Below are positions 51,631-63,172 of a stretch of DNA of 64,000 bases, piece by piece. Made by a program: the position numbers and the translations under genes. Within the stretch, counting starts at the first letter, position 1; every line of letters starts with the position of its first letter. The notes beneath the pieces are model-generated. The model was not told where the DNA came from. It did not search any database and saw nothing but the letters and a program-made list of their open reading frames with translations. Source of the DNA: Rotaria macrura (lineage: Eukaryota > Rotifera > Eurotatoria > Philodinida > Philodinidae); NCBI GenBank assembly GCA_900239685.1, contig OENT01000972.1, positions 1 through 64,000 of the forward strand, read 5' to 3'.

Positions 51631-53767
51631 TTATGTTTCTAGTAGTTTTAATGCTTGTTTGCCATCGATCTCTTCCATTTCTTTAAGAACTAAAGCTGTA
51701 TTATAACGAAGTTCATTAAATTTTTTGACTGGAACCTGAAAAAGAAATAAGTTTTATCACAAGAATACAATTGTAGATAAACGTAATTGCTTTTCATGAA
51801 GTGATACTATTCTTTTAGACATTGAAATGATTTATTATATGTATATATACATCTAGCCATCAGAACAGATCGAGTCTATTCAATGGGCTTCTAAGATAAC
51901 ACATATCCTCATGTTTACTATCAAGCTATTCGATTTCATTTTATGTACATTCGAATGATTGAAAAAAGTAACAAAATGTTGAATGTGAAAAGGTCGAAAA
52001 ATGTTGCTTTCGGAATGAAACTTCAAAACTTTAACGTGATTGTTTATTTTTGACACCCATTGCAATCAAGAAGAATAGTCCTGGTAAATATGTTCAAGTG
52101 TCGATTTTTGCATTATCGAATCGAGGTGAAAGCATTTTAAGGTTATTTTACATGAAAAATACTTTTAAGTATGCACGCGATTACTTTGTTGGACAATGAG
52201 AGTGTGCTTGAAAGTCAATAGAAGGTCCCCATCAACACTCACAGACAAATTCGTACGAGAAACTATAGGCTATATGGATGAGTTATAATTTTACTTTTTA
52301 TGTTTTGCCGCCGAAACGAATTATGCTGTTCAATGTTTGATTGTTCGTTTTTTCTGGCGTTCATTCGATGCTTACAAGGCGGGGAACTGAGCGAAGTAGT
52401 GTAGAACGAAAAGTCTTAGCTTCAATTTGACTGCTTCAGTATATCTCATTCCATCATTTTTCATCGAGGCGGAAAACCCTCTCCAGGATCCCTTGCACCC
52501 TTCTCATATTCTTGGAATTTTCGTTGCATCCTCTGTATCCTGTATCCGAATATTTTTCGCAGATCCTGGTAACCGAAATACTGGGATCAGCTTTCCCCCC
52601 TTGGTTGACTTTCAATTTTCATCAAGATCTAAACGAAAGAAGAACTTTCTGTTCCAAAATGCAACGGAAATTCGACATGTCCAGAGACCCATGATCAAAA
52701 CAGTAATCTTTCGAATGTTTTTACATTATTTAACATTGACTATCATTTGTTTCACGTGTCTTTAAAAAAAGGGTTGATTGAAAACGTGTGAAGACTGATA
52801 GTATGTATTTCGATCAAAATTTGTCATCAGATGTGAAATCATTAATATCAAAAAGAGTAGAACTTCATGAAAGGTAGCAACTATAATGTTCAGAACTATA
52901 TATACGCTGATTTTTACTTCGAATGTCAAGACTCTATTATCATCGGTACGAAACTGGAAGAATAGTAATGGTTCAATACAACGCGACAAAGACCTTAAAT
53001 TAAAGATTTAGTAGTTTACAAAAACGTAGGAGATATGTATATGTACATACGCCGTAGTTAAAGTAACATCAAGATTCCAATCAAAAGATTTGAGTAAGGG
53101 AAGACGAGGACGATCGAGATCTTGAGCAACATGATACAATTGATCGCGTCTTTAAATAGTTAGACGAATTTTTTTATAATTTTAAAACAGCACAACATAC
53201 TTGGTACCAAAGATAATACTGTGAAGTTCTTCGATAATTTGTTCAGAAAATCTAAAGGAAAATAATTTGCGATATAGACCAGTTCGTTTTTGACAAGAAT
53301 TTCAACAAGCTTACTTTAAATCGCGTAGATCATCTTTGAATATCTACATAGAAAAAATTAAATGTTTAAATAAAAAATGACAATCCCATCTATTTATAAA
53401 TTACATCTGGTTTTAGAAATGCAGCCGGCGGTTTTAATGCTAAACGAATAACATGTACGAAACCATTAAAAATGATGATGAGTTGTTCAATAGCGATGGA
53501 ATAAGTTTTTGAAATTTTCATTAAAACTTCGAGAGATGACGGTGATAGTTTTTCATTTAAAATATGAGCTTCGCTCACTGTAAAAACAGCAGAAAGTATC
53601 TAGGATAATTATTATGGAGTACAGAATTTTCTTTTACTCGAAATAAGTTTTTGAATGACTTCAAATGATAAAGAATCGTATTGTTTGAGTTTTTGAACAC
53701 ATAGAGATATTGATTTCGGTATAGTCCATCCATAAAATGGATCTTGATATGAACGGTGATCTGGCAT
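51631..53767 (-). CDS. COMMD5: COMM domain-containing protein 5 (COMMD5)
   Basis: Seven minus-strand exons (53767-53638, 53577-53405, 53343-53315, 53251-53201, 53149-53051, 52993-52918, 51735-51631) join in frame to 220 aa (human about 224). Alignment to COMMD5 runs through the whole C-terminal half: PPAAFLKPDVIFKDDLRDL / PPTSLKPDTFRDQLQEL, then IIFGTKRRDQL / VVFGSQRPLL, FDWNLDVTLTTA / FRWRVDVAIST, RCIEPLLFFQF and VPVKKFNELRYNTALVLKEM / VPTAKFQELRYSVALVLKEM. COMMD5 is a subunit of the CCC/Commander complex that recycles endosomal cargo. The start at 53767 gives the expected length. A second possible first exon at 54763-54809 (MSSKSSTRKEHDDDPP) could splice to the acceptor just before it through a weak donor. 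Intron 6 (51736-52917) is long and carries a GC-richer block. Confidence 0.93.
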
Positions 53768-55165
53768 TTGAATATACACCTAATAATAACTGTTTTCCTT
53801 TAGATATTACAAACGAATACTATTTGTAATGAAAGGGAAGTTAGCGATTGACAATAACGATAGATAGATGGAGCTATAAGACTTGAAAGTCAATGCAAAA
53901 TTGTGTTCTCATGCTCGAATCCTAATGAATTTTCGATCTCATTTTTAAACAAACAATTCGTTAGCAACTAAAATTATATTTTTTTTCAATGGAGGATTCA
54001 TTTAGATTTCTTGATGATGTACTAGTGAATATCTTTCTTAGCATGTTAATATTTCATGCGAAGTTAAGTTAATTTTTGACATATTCATCTTTTCTAAATA
54101 TCATAAATAGATTCCACAAGATCTAAGCGACTTAAATTTGATTCCAATCGAATGAAATATATGGATAGTTCTATATTGTTAAATGTAGATAACTCAAGGA
54201 TATCATATCATGCATAATCATTAAAAAAGTCAAGAAGAAAATCCACTCGTTCTATCGATCAAGCAGCTTAGTAAATAGTTGTATCAGATAGTTTTAATTC
54301 TATAGTTGATTGAATTTTCTTTTGCTCGTATAACGTAATTATTCATGCCCTTTGAGTATCTTATTGAATACTCAACAAAATTTTTCTATGAGCAATAAAA
54401 TCACATTAATAAATTGCAAGAGTCTCTTGGCATCTCAACATAGCAAAGCAGATTGCTAGCTTTTGAAAAATCACCGTAGTATTGGCAAATACCTGTATCT
54501 TTCAATTTATGAAACATGTCTATTAGAGTGCCTAAAAATTGGAAACAAAAGTAATTCTTTCAGTTTTAGTACTGTTTGATGCGCCTGATAATGAAGAATA
54601 CGAATATGGTCATGCAGCTGACTTTTGACTTCGTGTTAATGAAGCAAACTTGAAAATAAGATTTGCCGTCATTCCTAAAATAATCGATTTTGATCCTTCA
54701 AGAAATCAATGATAATTTTTGTAAGATATGTGTTTGAGATCTTGTAGAAATAGCCTTCAACTGGTGGATCGTCATCATGCTCTTTTCGTGTTGAAGATTT
54801 TGAACTCATTCGTTGCGATATTTTGACAGTCCAAGAGAAATGAAAGTGAATACAACAAGACAAGACAATTTGTTTGTTATTTTTTTAAAAATATTTCCTA
54901 AATTCATTTTATTTAGCAGACAGGCTATTGATGACAGTCAATTAAACGTTTTCAATTCTCTATCAAGATGCCGGTACACGTATATACTCTGGTTTTCGCG
55001 TAATGGGCAAGATTCGGGCGTTTTTTAAGTGAGGGTCGGACTCACCGAAGGACGATTTTCAAGTCAAGATCAGAACAAATAAAAAGTCGGGTTTCGGTGT
55101 TTGTACTACGACAAAAAATACGACTACATTGTTCTCTAATCATAACAGCTTTCGTTCGACGTTGG
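53768..55165. other. Upstream of COMMD5; possible extra first exon
   Basis: Mostly AT-rich. On the minus strand at 54809-54763 an ATG opens MSSKSSTRKEHDDDPP. A GT after it would join in phase 0 to the acceptor preceding COMMD5 exon 53767, giving an extended acidic/basic N-terminus. This is weak evidence. No other coding signal was found. Confidence 0.4.
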
Positions 55166-55891
55166 TCAAAAGAGAATGTTTGGCATGATAGCAAGTATAC
55201 GCTTTTGTGCTTCAGCATTTGTTATGTTCGCGGCTTTAGCAAACATGTCGCAGACGAAAGTTTGACAATTAATCCTTTCACCTGAGGGTGACATTATGAT
55301 TCGATATTTACGAGCTTCAGGTGATTTTGCATAATCTTGTAATGTTCTGTCACTGAACGAAGATGATGCTTTCTGTAAGATTGTCCATGAAAACCGTTTA
55401 CAGTGGCTTTTGTACTGTCTTGGATTGTCAGTTTCCGTGATTATATCAATATGGATGTTTTGTCCCGAAGCACCTAGGTCATAAATAATTCCATTAATTT
55501 GAATACACCAATGATGTATATCGGCACCAGGTGAAAACGTCAGACCTATTGGTTGATCACCGAGAGTTCGTTTTCCTATCCAAATACCTTCATCTAGATC
55601 GCACTGACAGTTGCGCAAACCGTTTGCAATGTTTCTAGGTATGCGTAATGGATTCATATCTGCTGGGTCCATCTCCCACGAATGTTTCAATTCATCTTCA
55701 TCACCTGCCAGTCCGTAAGCAATACCACGGACCGCACCATATGCAGCACCAACGATGGGAATGCGTTTGTAGATATCAAATAATTTTCTTTCGGTCTTTC
55801 TAGATTCTGTTAGATAATAAAAATGAAATCCTAAATTTGTACAAGACAAGGCAGAATGTTTCAGTCTATGATTGAAGACACTATTTCCCAA
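55166..55891 (-). CDS. Permuted papain-like (LRAT/NlpC-like) protein
   Basis: A 241-codon uninterrupted minus-strand frame, the longest in the window, without an ATG at its 5' end, so an upstream exon or a different start is needed. One short intron may hide between 55806 and 55841 (GT...AACAG) near the beginning. From about residue 45 it has a glycine/alanine segment (IPIVGAAYGAVRGIAYGLAG). From ~120, PGADIHHWCIQINGIIYDLG carries a candidate catalytic His on a beta strand. Near the end INCQTFVCDMFAKAANIT carries a candidate catalytic Cys in an NC-x-F helix start. The His-before-Cys order is that of circularly permuted NlpC/P60-type enzymes (LRAT, HRASLS, PPPDE). These act as proteases, acyltransferases or deubiquitylases, so the reaction here is open. 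Domain identity is inferred from motif order only. Confidence 0.6.
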   Translation of the reverse strand: MGNSVFNHRLKHSALSCTNLGFHFYYLTESRKTERKLFDIYKRIPIVGAAYGAVRGIAYGLAGDEDELKHSWEMDPADMNPLRIPRNIANGLRNCQCDLDEGIWIGKRTLGDQPIGLTFSPGADIHHWCIQINGIIYDLGASGQNIHIDIITETDNPRQYKSHCKRFSWTILQKASSSFSDRTLQDYAKSPEARKYRIIMSPSGERINCQTFVCDMFAKAANITNAEAQKRILAIMPNILF

Positions 55892-57783
55892 TAGGAATCT
55901 CTTGTGTGATAGTCATACAAAGGTGAGGGTGAGCATAGGTGTGGGTCCGATTTCTATTCTCTTATCATGATTACTTGTTTTTAGTCTGTCATACTAATTA
56001 GAGCTTATCAAGTGAATATATCTATTATAAACTTATTAATATTGCTCTGTGAACAAGTAAAATGATTATACAGATTGTTCGGAAGAACTCTCAACGTGCG
56101 TTCTCTTTCGATTGAATATTCTTTCATATTTACATTTCGTTATTTGTCTTTTTGTATACAAAATCAGTGGAATAGATAGGGGTGCGTGAGCTTAAGACTT
56201 TATCTCAAGGTTCGATATGACGCCAATAGATAAATACGTAAGATATTAAGATCTGCATGTAAGTAATGTCTTTCTTTCTTCCCATGGAATTCTGTTAGTA
56301 TACTTTCATGTAGAAAGGATGTTCTCCATTAATATAGTATTTAACGTAGTTCAACATTTATTTATTTATTAATTTAAAGAATCACTTGACATAGTATATA
56401 ATAATAGCATATTAATCCATCTGATGAACTTCATAGGAAAACACGAAACAATGTTTTGTAGAGAAGCGGCTTATTTCTGTTCATGCCCTCACCCACCCCA
56501 CCCGCGACAAAAATAAAGAACCAGAACTATAAGTATCACTAAAAAAAGCAAAAGTGTAATGTAGAAAATGGATCAAACGAAAGATAGACTGACTTGTACT
56601 CAATTGAGTACAAACCAGTCTACTACATGGTCATAAAACAGAAGTAAATGCTTTACTTTTTTACTACACAGAGTCATTATTTTCTCAAGTTGTACAGATT
56701 TACATCGATTTTAGGGAGTTTTTGTGTTTTAAAACTTACTATTAGATGAGACGTTACAATACTGATATTTTATTGGTTGCTCAATGAACAGGTCTTTATA
56801 TTGCAAAATAAAAACAGTAAATGATGAGTCCGTAAAAGAATATTATGCTGTATTCTACATCAAATGTCAACTGATAATATCTCAACAAAACTGGTAAATG
56901 ATATATAAGGCTTAGTCCCATTACTTGGTTATTTCCTTATTTTTTTATTCTGTTGGGTTGGGTTTATTACCAAGTATCAGTCAATATATTTTCCCGAGTG
57001 ACATCATTCGAATGCGTCACATATTTTCTTTGCTAGTTTCTATTATCATTCTGTTGTCTTCTGATCCTTCTTTGATGTATAATTTCTTCATGTATTGCCG
57101 ATTTATTTTAACCCTCTACCCATGACAGGATATAAAGGGCCTTAGCGCTTGTTACACATTACTTATGAAAAATAAAGCACAAACATAAATAACATTAAAC
57201 AGTGAGCACAGGTAACATGAGTCATGATCATGAGCAATAATTTGCATAGTAGAACCACTGTGACACGCCCAGTAGAATGCATATACTATATCGGCTAGCA
57301 AGTAGCTTGAGATATGTACAACAGAACAGAGTTATGCAAACATAGTGCCGTTGGAGGGAAAACTCGAACATAGTGTTAATTCTATTGATTTCTGTATGCA
57401 TCTGTATAAGATTGTTGTTTTTCCTTCCAATAAACACTTAATAAAACAATACGGTTTAAGAAGAAAAATAGATAGATAGCAGATTAGTTTTTTGGTTCAT
57501 TCTGAATACATTTTTTCATAAAGAAAGAAACGTAAGAATAATAATACGAGATGGAACAGTTAATCATTGAATAAGAGTAGTAATCTAATCAATTGTTTTT
57601 AGATATATTTTTTATCAAAAAAACATCGAATTCACCGAAACTGTTGATCAAAGTATCTAGAAGGCAAAGTTGTGGGCGTCTTTAAATGGTTTTTGAATTC
57701 CAAACTATTAAAGACGATGGTTTTGGCCTTGTTTAATGGCCATCATCAGGTAGGTTTGAAATTCGACTCCACATATCGATTCA
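55892..57783. other. Intergenic, no gene seen
   Basis: About 1.9 kb of AT-rich sequence. It contains a 20-bp perfect palindrome inside a longer hairpin at about 56586-56622 (separate entry) and a C-rich patch CTCACCCACCCCACCCG near 56489. No coding frame is supported. Confidence 0.5.
56586..56622. repeat. Short hairpin with 20-bp perfect palindrome
   Basis: TTGTACTCAATTGAGTACAA (56594-56613) is its own reverse complement and is flanked by AGACTG and CAGTCT, which also pair. It could form a cruciform or hairpin with about 17 base pairs. No adjacent gene end makes it an obvious terminator or stem-loop mRNA end. Confidence 0.7.
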
Positions 57784-57801
57784 TTGCATTCAAAGAAGTC
57801 A

Positions 57802-58382
57802 ATGAAAATCTTGAATTTGAATGAAACCGATTCGATCATGGAAACAAGAGAAAAAAGCAACAACTACAGCAGACACGAAATTGGACAAGTCATTCAATCA
57901 ACTATCAATTTCACACTCAATAACAAGAGACTTTTGTCGTTCTTCAAAGTAAAAAGTGGACATTCAAAAAAGACACAAACCCATTTTCTCATAGGCAACT
58001 TCAAGAAGCCATGGAGATATTTGCCTGATTACTTAGCCGTTACCTATGGTGTTTTCAAACAAAAACTAATTGACAAAGTGACAAATGATCGAACAACCGT
58101 CCACCAATGGTTAGACAATGAGTTTGGATCGTTCATAGAAGTTAAAAACCACACCCGCACCCTATCCGAAATGTACCATAAGCCAGGTCAAGCGTTACAA
58201 CCGCCGTGTATCAAGAGAAAATTTCGCAGCAAGAATGCGACTCTGTGGTAACGGCTCCGTAATCTATACGTTAGCATTCCGTAAAACAATGCTCGGAAAC
58301 AAAATTGTACCGCATGCCGTAAACACCCCGTCTTGTGTTCGTTTGCCATTCTATACAGACTGTTCTGCAAGACTTGGATCAT
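57802..58382 (+). pseudogene. Unrecognised intronless coding relic, frameshifted
   Basis: From ATG 57802 a frame of about 150 codons runs to 58251 (MKILNLNETDSIMETREKSN ... KNHTRTLSEMYHKPGQALQP). Near 58200 a second frame takes over with equally protein-like sequence, including RENFAARMRLCGNGSVIYTL and PHAVNTPSCVRLPFYTDCSA, ending at a TAG near 58380. The overlap suggests a single frameshift or a missed splice rather than two genes. It is GC-richer than the surroundings and has no short introns, unlike the other genes, which would fit a retrocopy, transfer or mobile-element origin. No family was recognised. Confidence 0.45.
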
Positions 58383-61300
58383 AGAAAATATTTATAATCT
58401 TGATGAAATCATTTTTAATCTTAACATGATCAAGTGCCTATCCAAATGATTCTGGTTCTTCGTTTAAAACAGGTTCGATCAAAATTTAGTATTAGCATGA
58501 CTTGAGTGCTTGAGTATATTCTAGATATTTGTTAGCATAGTATTGGAATATACTTGGAGAATATTGATTTCTTCAACAAAATAATATTGCTAGAAACAAC
58601 AAGTCAACAGTTTTAATGCATAAGTCAATCAATTAGACGCTACACTCAAAACTTCGTAATTTTTACAACGTTCGATGATAGTTCATAATGTTTCATAGAG
58701 GATAAAATGAAATGTAAAATTCATGCATTTCTCTTCCGTTAACTGTTTCGACCATTGTGACTTGCGATGTATGTGAATGTTAGTTAATTTTTTACATGTC
58801 AATGATCTATTTCTTTCAAAACGTTCGAAGAATGAATTTCCATACATATGTCGTTACAGAGCAAACGTTTTATTTCAATACAAGTATACGATCGATGCTA
58901 ACAAAATTCATAGATCATAATATGAGAGTAATGTTTAAAAATATTTAATTATCACAATTTTATACACGAGTTTGAATCAATAATATAAATTGATCATGAC
59001 TGCTCCTGATTGACAATATTCATTAGACATATTAGTATCCCATATTAAAACCAACATATTCAATACAACTGCCAAAAAGTCGTCCTCCATGAATTAATTC
59101 AACGAAGTAATAGTTTCATGAGCGCCTTCTCGTTTTCCCGATCATACTTACACGGTTTTTTTCTCTACTGTGTATGAATGTGTTTCGTGTAATTAACTGT
59201 CAGAAGGATTGCAAACTAGTTGCTTCATTTGATGGGGTGGTCATAGTCATCATATTGATTGATTCGACATGGTTATGAATTCATCGAAGAAATCAGATGA
59301 ATATGTCTTGATTCCATTTGATTTGAACGAAGACTGAAACGAATTTCAAAGGAGTTAGCTCGTCATACAAGTGCAATACAACTAAGATGATGAGAACATT
59401 CATATCTAGATAGTTTTTATGACAAAGCGGAAGTGAATAAATTGAACTTTTGTTGTGCGAGCATTCGGGACCATATTAACGTCTGAGTTATCCATCGTAT
59501 TTGCACGTAGAAGATAAGAGAAAACAATCTCAACGATGAAATTAAAAACAAATGACTATCTTTACTGAGAATGAAGAAAAGCTCAACGAGAAATACCAGC
59601 ATTGTTATATTATTTCCACCACTCAATGCTAATAAGACATGTAGAGAAAAGTAGAGGAAAATGTTCTGCCCATATATATCTATGTTTCATCATCGAATTC
59701 ATCCTATAAACAAATTGCACTTTAATCTTATGAAAGAAAGAAAATTCGAGCTAGTCTTCGATTGATTCATGGTCCACCATGTTCATGCTGAATGTATTAG
59801 TTATCTTGAAGAAGTATCAATCGTTTCTATCTTTAAAAACGTTGATAAAACATGATGCAAAAAAAAAGAATAAATAAACTTTTTGCTCTGTATAGACTCA
59901 GAGTCATTTCTACTTTCATAGGCCATCTTGACGGTTTCGTCTCGAATCTATTATACACATTGGACAGCAGAAAGAAATATTAACGGACGGGTCGGAAGTT
60001 TTGAGACAAAATGTTCGTTCCTTTTTAGCCCGCTTAAACACAATGTTGTGCTCTTTCTGAATATGGGCCTTGAAATTTTGTCTGACTTTTCATTTGAGAG
60101 AATTGAGATAACCTTTCAAAGGTTCGAAAAATTAATTTTGACTAAAAAACTTTCTACACATTTTTCTATGTTTACTTTTACTATTCGAAAATAAAAGATA
60201 GAATCTTCATTAATAGATTATCTCGTAGAGTAGAAGCAACCCTATGGAATGTGCTGCTTAATTTTTCTTTCCGTCGTTCGATAAGATATCTCAATTTTCG
60301 TTTTTGAAAAAATTGACATCTTGACCACAACTGATTTACATAGAAAAGAGCTGTTGAAAAAATATCCATCGCTTCACTGGCGTACAAGTGAAAGTCGGGT
60401 GCAATATTACATTTTTTTAAGAAGTATATGTTCTACAAAACGACCGATACCCACAATTTTAGACATGTTCGAAAAAGAAATTGCATGGTTAACAAAAATC
60501 AATTGGCTAACCATTAAAACCAATTTTTCAGGCTTTTCAAAACGACCCACATTACTCCGGAACAAAAACAAACACAAGTTTTCTAAGCCTAACTTGAAAA
60601 AAAACATAAAATTCGGATAATAATGGCTGTTTATTGTTTAAAATGCTTTCAAGTCGGCTGAAAAGGCACAAACATTTTCGTAAAATCTTCAACAACAACG
60701 CTTTATAAGTGCTATCGTGTGCTAACACAACATTAGTTTGCTTTTGTAATCGTCTTTAATGCTTATTGAAAGCAAGAAAAAAAAACTCGATTCCTTCAGC
60801 CAATGAAGAGATTCACGTTTGATTTTTTTCATCTAAATTCTCTCTCAAAATGGAAAGAAAATAAAATGCTCCAATCTTGCAAGTAATGGCATACCGTTTT
60901 GTTGCTTAGTGAGAAAAAATGAAGATCAAGTATGCGCAACAAGTAATGATGTTTTTTTTTGCATTTACAACAATGGTTCATCTTATTAAAAAATGCACTG
61001 TAACCGGAGAAACCTAGTCTCAAGTTAAAAAGTCAAGGAAAAGAAAAATATTACTCGGCATATTCGTTGGTTGTAACATATTTACCACCAATATGTCATC
61101 ATCAGTGACCAAGTCTTAGATTTGAACCACTTTTTTTCTTTCAATTCCTAAAATGTTTTAAAGTTTCTAGTTGTGCATATCGCAAAGCTCGACACTATTC
61201 TGAATGAGTGATGAATTTTTCATGATTGATCATCGTATCTATTTGATTCCAATACTAATGAAAAGATTCAATTCAGTGTCTATAATATAATATTCAAACA

Positions 61301-62730
61301 TGAACTCGTACCCTTTAGGTTTTTTTGATGGCGTTCATAACAGGCACACTGTCCCACTGTCACTGTACTTATCCTCAAGCCTTGAGATGATGAAAATTTT
61401 AATGATTCATATTCAATCTATCAATAGCTCGTGATTCTAAACTTACACAAAGAATAATAAACAGTCCATATAGCTGAAGTCAAGTTTATGTTTTGATATC
61501 CGATTCGCTTTAGTGAACTGTGTTATTTTCTTTTGAGTTGGCGATATTATTGTATTTCAATACATTTCGACGCATTAGAAACAAAATGAAAAACTATATA
61601 AAGAAAAATTCAAGTTGTTTTATGTACTTCAAAAGAACTGATGTTAAAATAGAAACAGTGAAAAGGTTTTATTCGAGTTGATGTTCTACACAGAACTTGC
61701 AAAAAATACAAAATTCTACATCAGAAAATTAAAATAAATGTCGTCAAATACAATTGATAAATATTTACTCAGATTAGATTTCTATCTTATATGTAGCAAG
61801 TAGTTGTTACCCAGGGATTTCTTACTTTCTATATATTTGGTAAGTTATGTAAACAGAAGATAGCTTCAGTTGACTTAGCCACCTAAATTATACATTTGAA
61901 ACTTCTCTTCAAATAAAATAACATAATATTATACAAGGTATTCAACTTTTCAATTATTACTCTCCTTAATTGTGAATCAACAAAATTGATCAATTTCCGC
62001 TCGATTATTACTATACTGAGTTCAATTTTTTCTTTGTTTTGTTGAATGATTCATTATTTATTTACACCAGTCATACAAACATACTGATGCAATATCTATA
62101 AAGACGCTCACTGATTTATTTCATAAAAGAAGGAAGAAATATGACGTATTATTTACTACTTGGTCTGCTTGCATTATAACGCATAGTGCCCTCTGTCACT
62201 GTGTCGGGGGTATACGAAGGCTGTTACCATTGCAACTTTTACAAGCAACGACACGTATGAAGTAGAAGCTTTTGATGATTCAGATTTCTAGTTATTTGCC
62301 ATACTTACAAGCATCAACCCACAATGATTTTTCCATACCAGGTAGGCAAGAAAACATACACAAACCTATGCTCTTCATTTCGCGCATAATTGGACGTGAA
62401 TCTAGTCTTTAAACTCGCAATATTTGAAAAATGAACTCTTGACACAGCCAGGATTTTTGACATGCTGGATCCCAGTTCTAATAAGCATTGGATCCAGATA
62501 ACACCTATACGAGGTTGATATTGAACTCAAATAATGACTGTTTATCAGAAGATTTTTGTGATCGAACGTTACAAATAGAAAAATGTTTCTTCTGGGCCTT
62601 TCCCCGAAGATTTTGCGTTTTCTGTTATAGTTGTATTCCGCTTTTTGCAATATAATAGTAAGCCACATTAAATTTTATCTAGAAATATGGATTCGCTCAG
62701 TAGTTATACCGTTGTGAATTTTAGCTGTAT
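58383..62730. other. Intergenic, no gene seen
   Basis: About 4.3 kb without a supported gene. A 99-codon frame at 60321-60620 contains a segment whose DNA loosely resembles 9770-9970 in the STAT-A intron (separate finding) and is more likely repeat-derived than a gene. Other open frames are short and random. Confidence 0.5.
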
Positions 62731-62994
62731 CCCAGGTGAAAGCATACAGTACGTATACGGGCGTAAACCTGGTCCATGATTTACGACCGTATTTTAACGC
62801 GAATACGGCCGTATCCGATCGATATACAATACAAATACGGCATAAGTATGGTGAGAATACGGTCGTAAATCATGGACCTGGTTAACAGTGGAATACCGTA
62901 TTAATACGACGTTTATCGTGTAATTACGGCGTAGAAACGGTCGTTTACGGTGAAGTTACGGTAATTTACAGTGGACCGTAACCTTCCTCCTGGG
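62731..62994. mobile_element. 264-bp terminal-inverted-repeat element (MITE-like)
   Basis: The left end CCCAGGTGAAAGCAT and the right end on the minus strand CCCAGGAGGAAGGTT match at 12 of 15 positions, and both outer junctions carry AT. The interior is a mosaic of TACGG/CCGTA motifs and contains a 23-bp perfect inverted repeat: 62771-62793 (GGTCCATGATTTACGACCG plus TATT) against 62856-62878. There is no coding capacity. The superfamily is unassigned because the target duplication is only 2 bp at best and ambiguous. Confidence 0.65.
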
Positions 62995-63022
62995 ATGTTG
63001 CTTAGGGGTGGCACTTTACCTC

Positions 63023-63172
63023 TACTTTACTAGTAAATGGTAAATAATTTATCTACTAAGTTACTAGTAAATAGTAAATATTATTTACTAAGTTACCAGT
63101 AAATATGTATTTACTAAGTTACTAGTAAGTAGTAAATATATTTACGTAAATAAAAGTAAATATAGTTTTAAT
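63023..63172. repeat. Degenerate TTACTAGTAAATAGTAAATA repeat block
   Basis: Overlapping copies of TTTACTA / TAGTAAA motifs, themselves partly palindromic, fill about 150 bp. Spacing of the TTACTAGTAAA-like core is roughly 35-40 bp. The block follows the TIR element after 28 bp and is preceded by AGGGGTGGCACTTTACCTC, which could be the end of another DNA element, but no partner end was found. Confidence 0.7.

Noticed and set aside
62440..62520. Two GGATCC-containing pieces resembling hAT ends
   Set aside because: They are short, lack the CAGTGGCGG outer bases and have no 8-bp duplicates.
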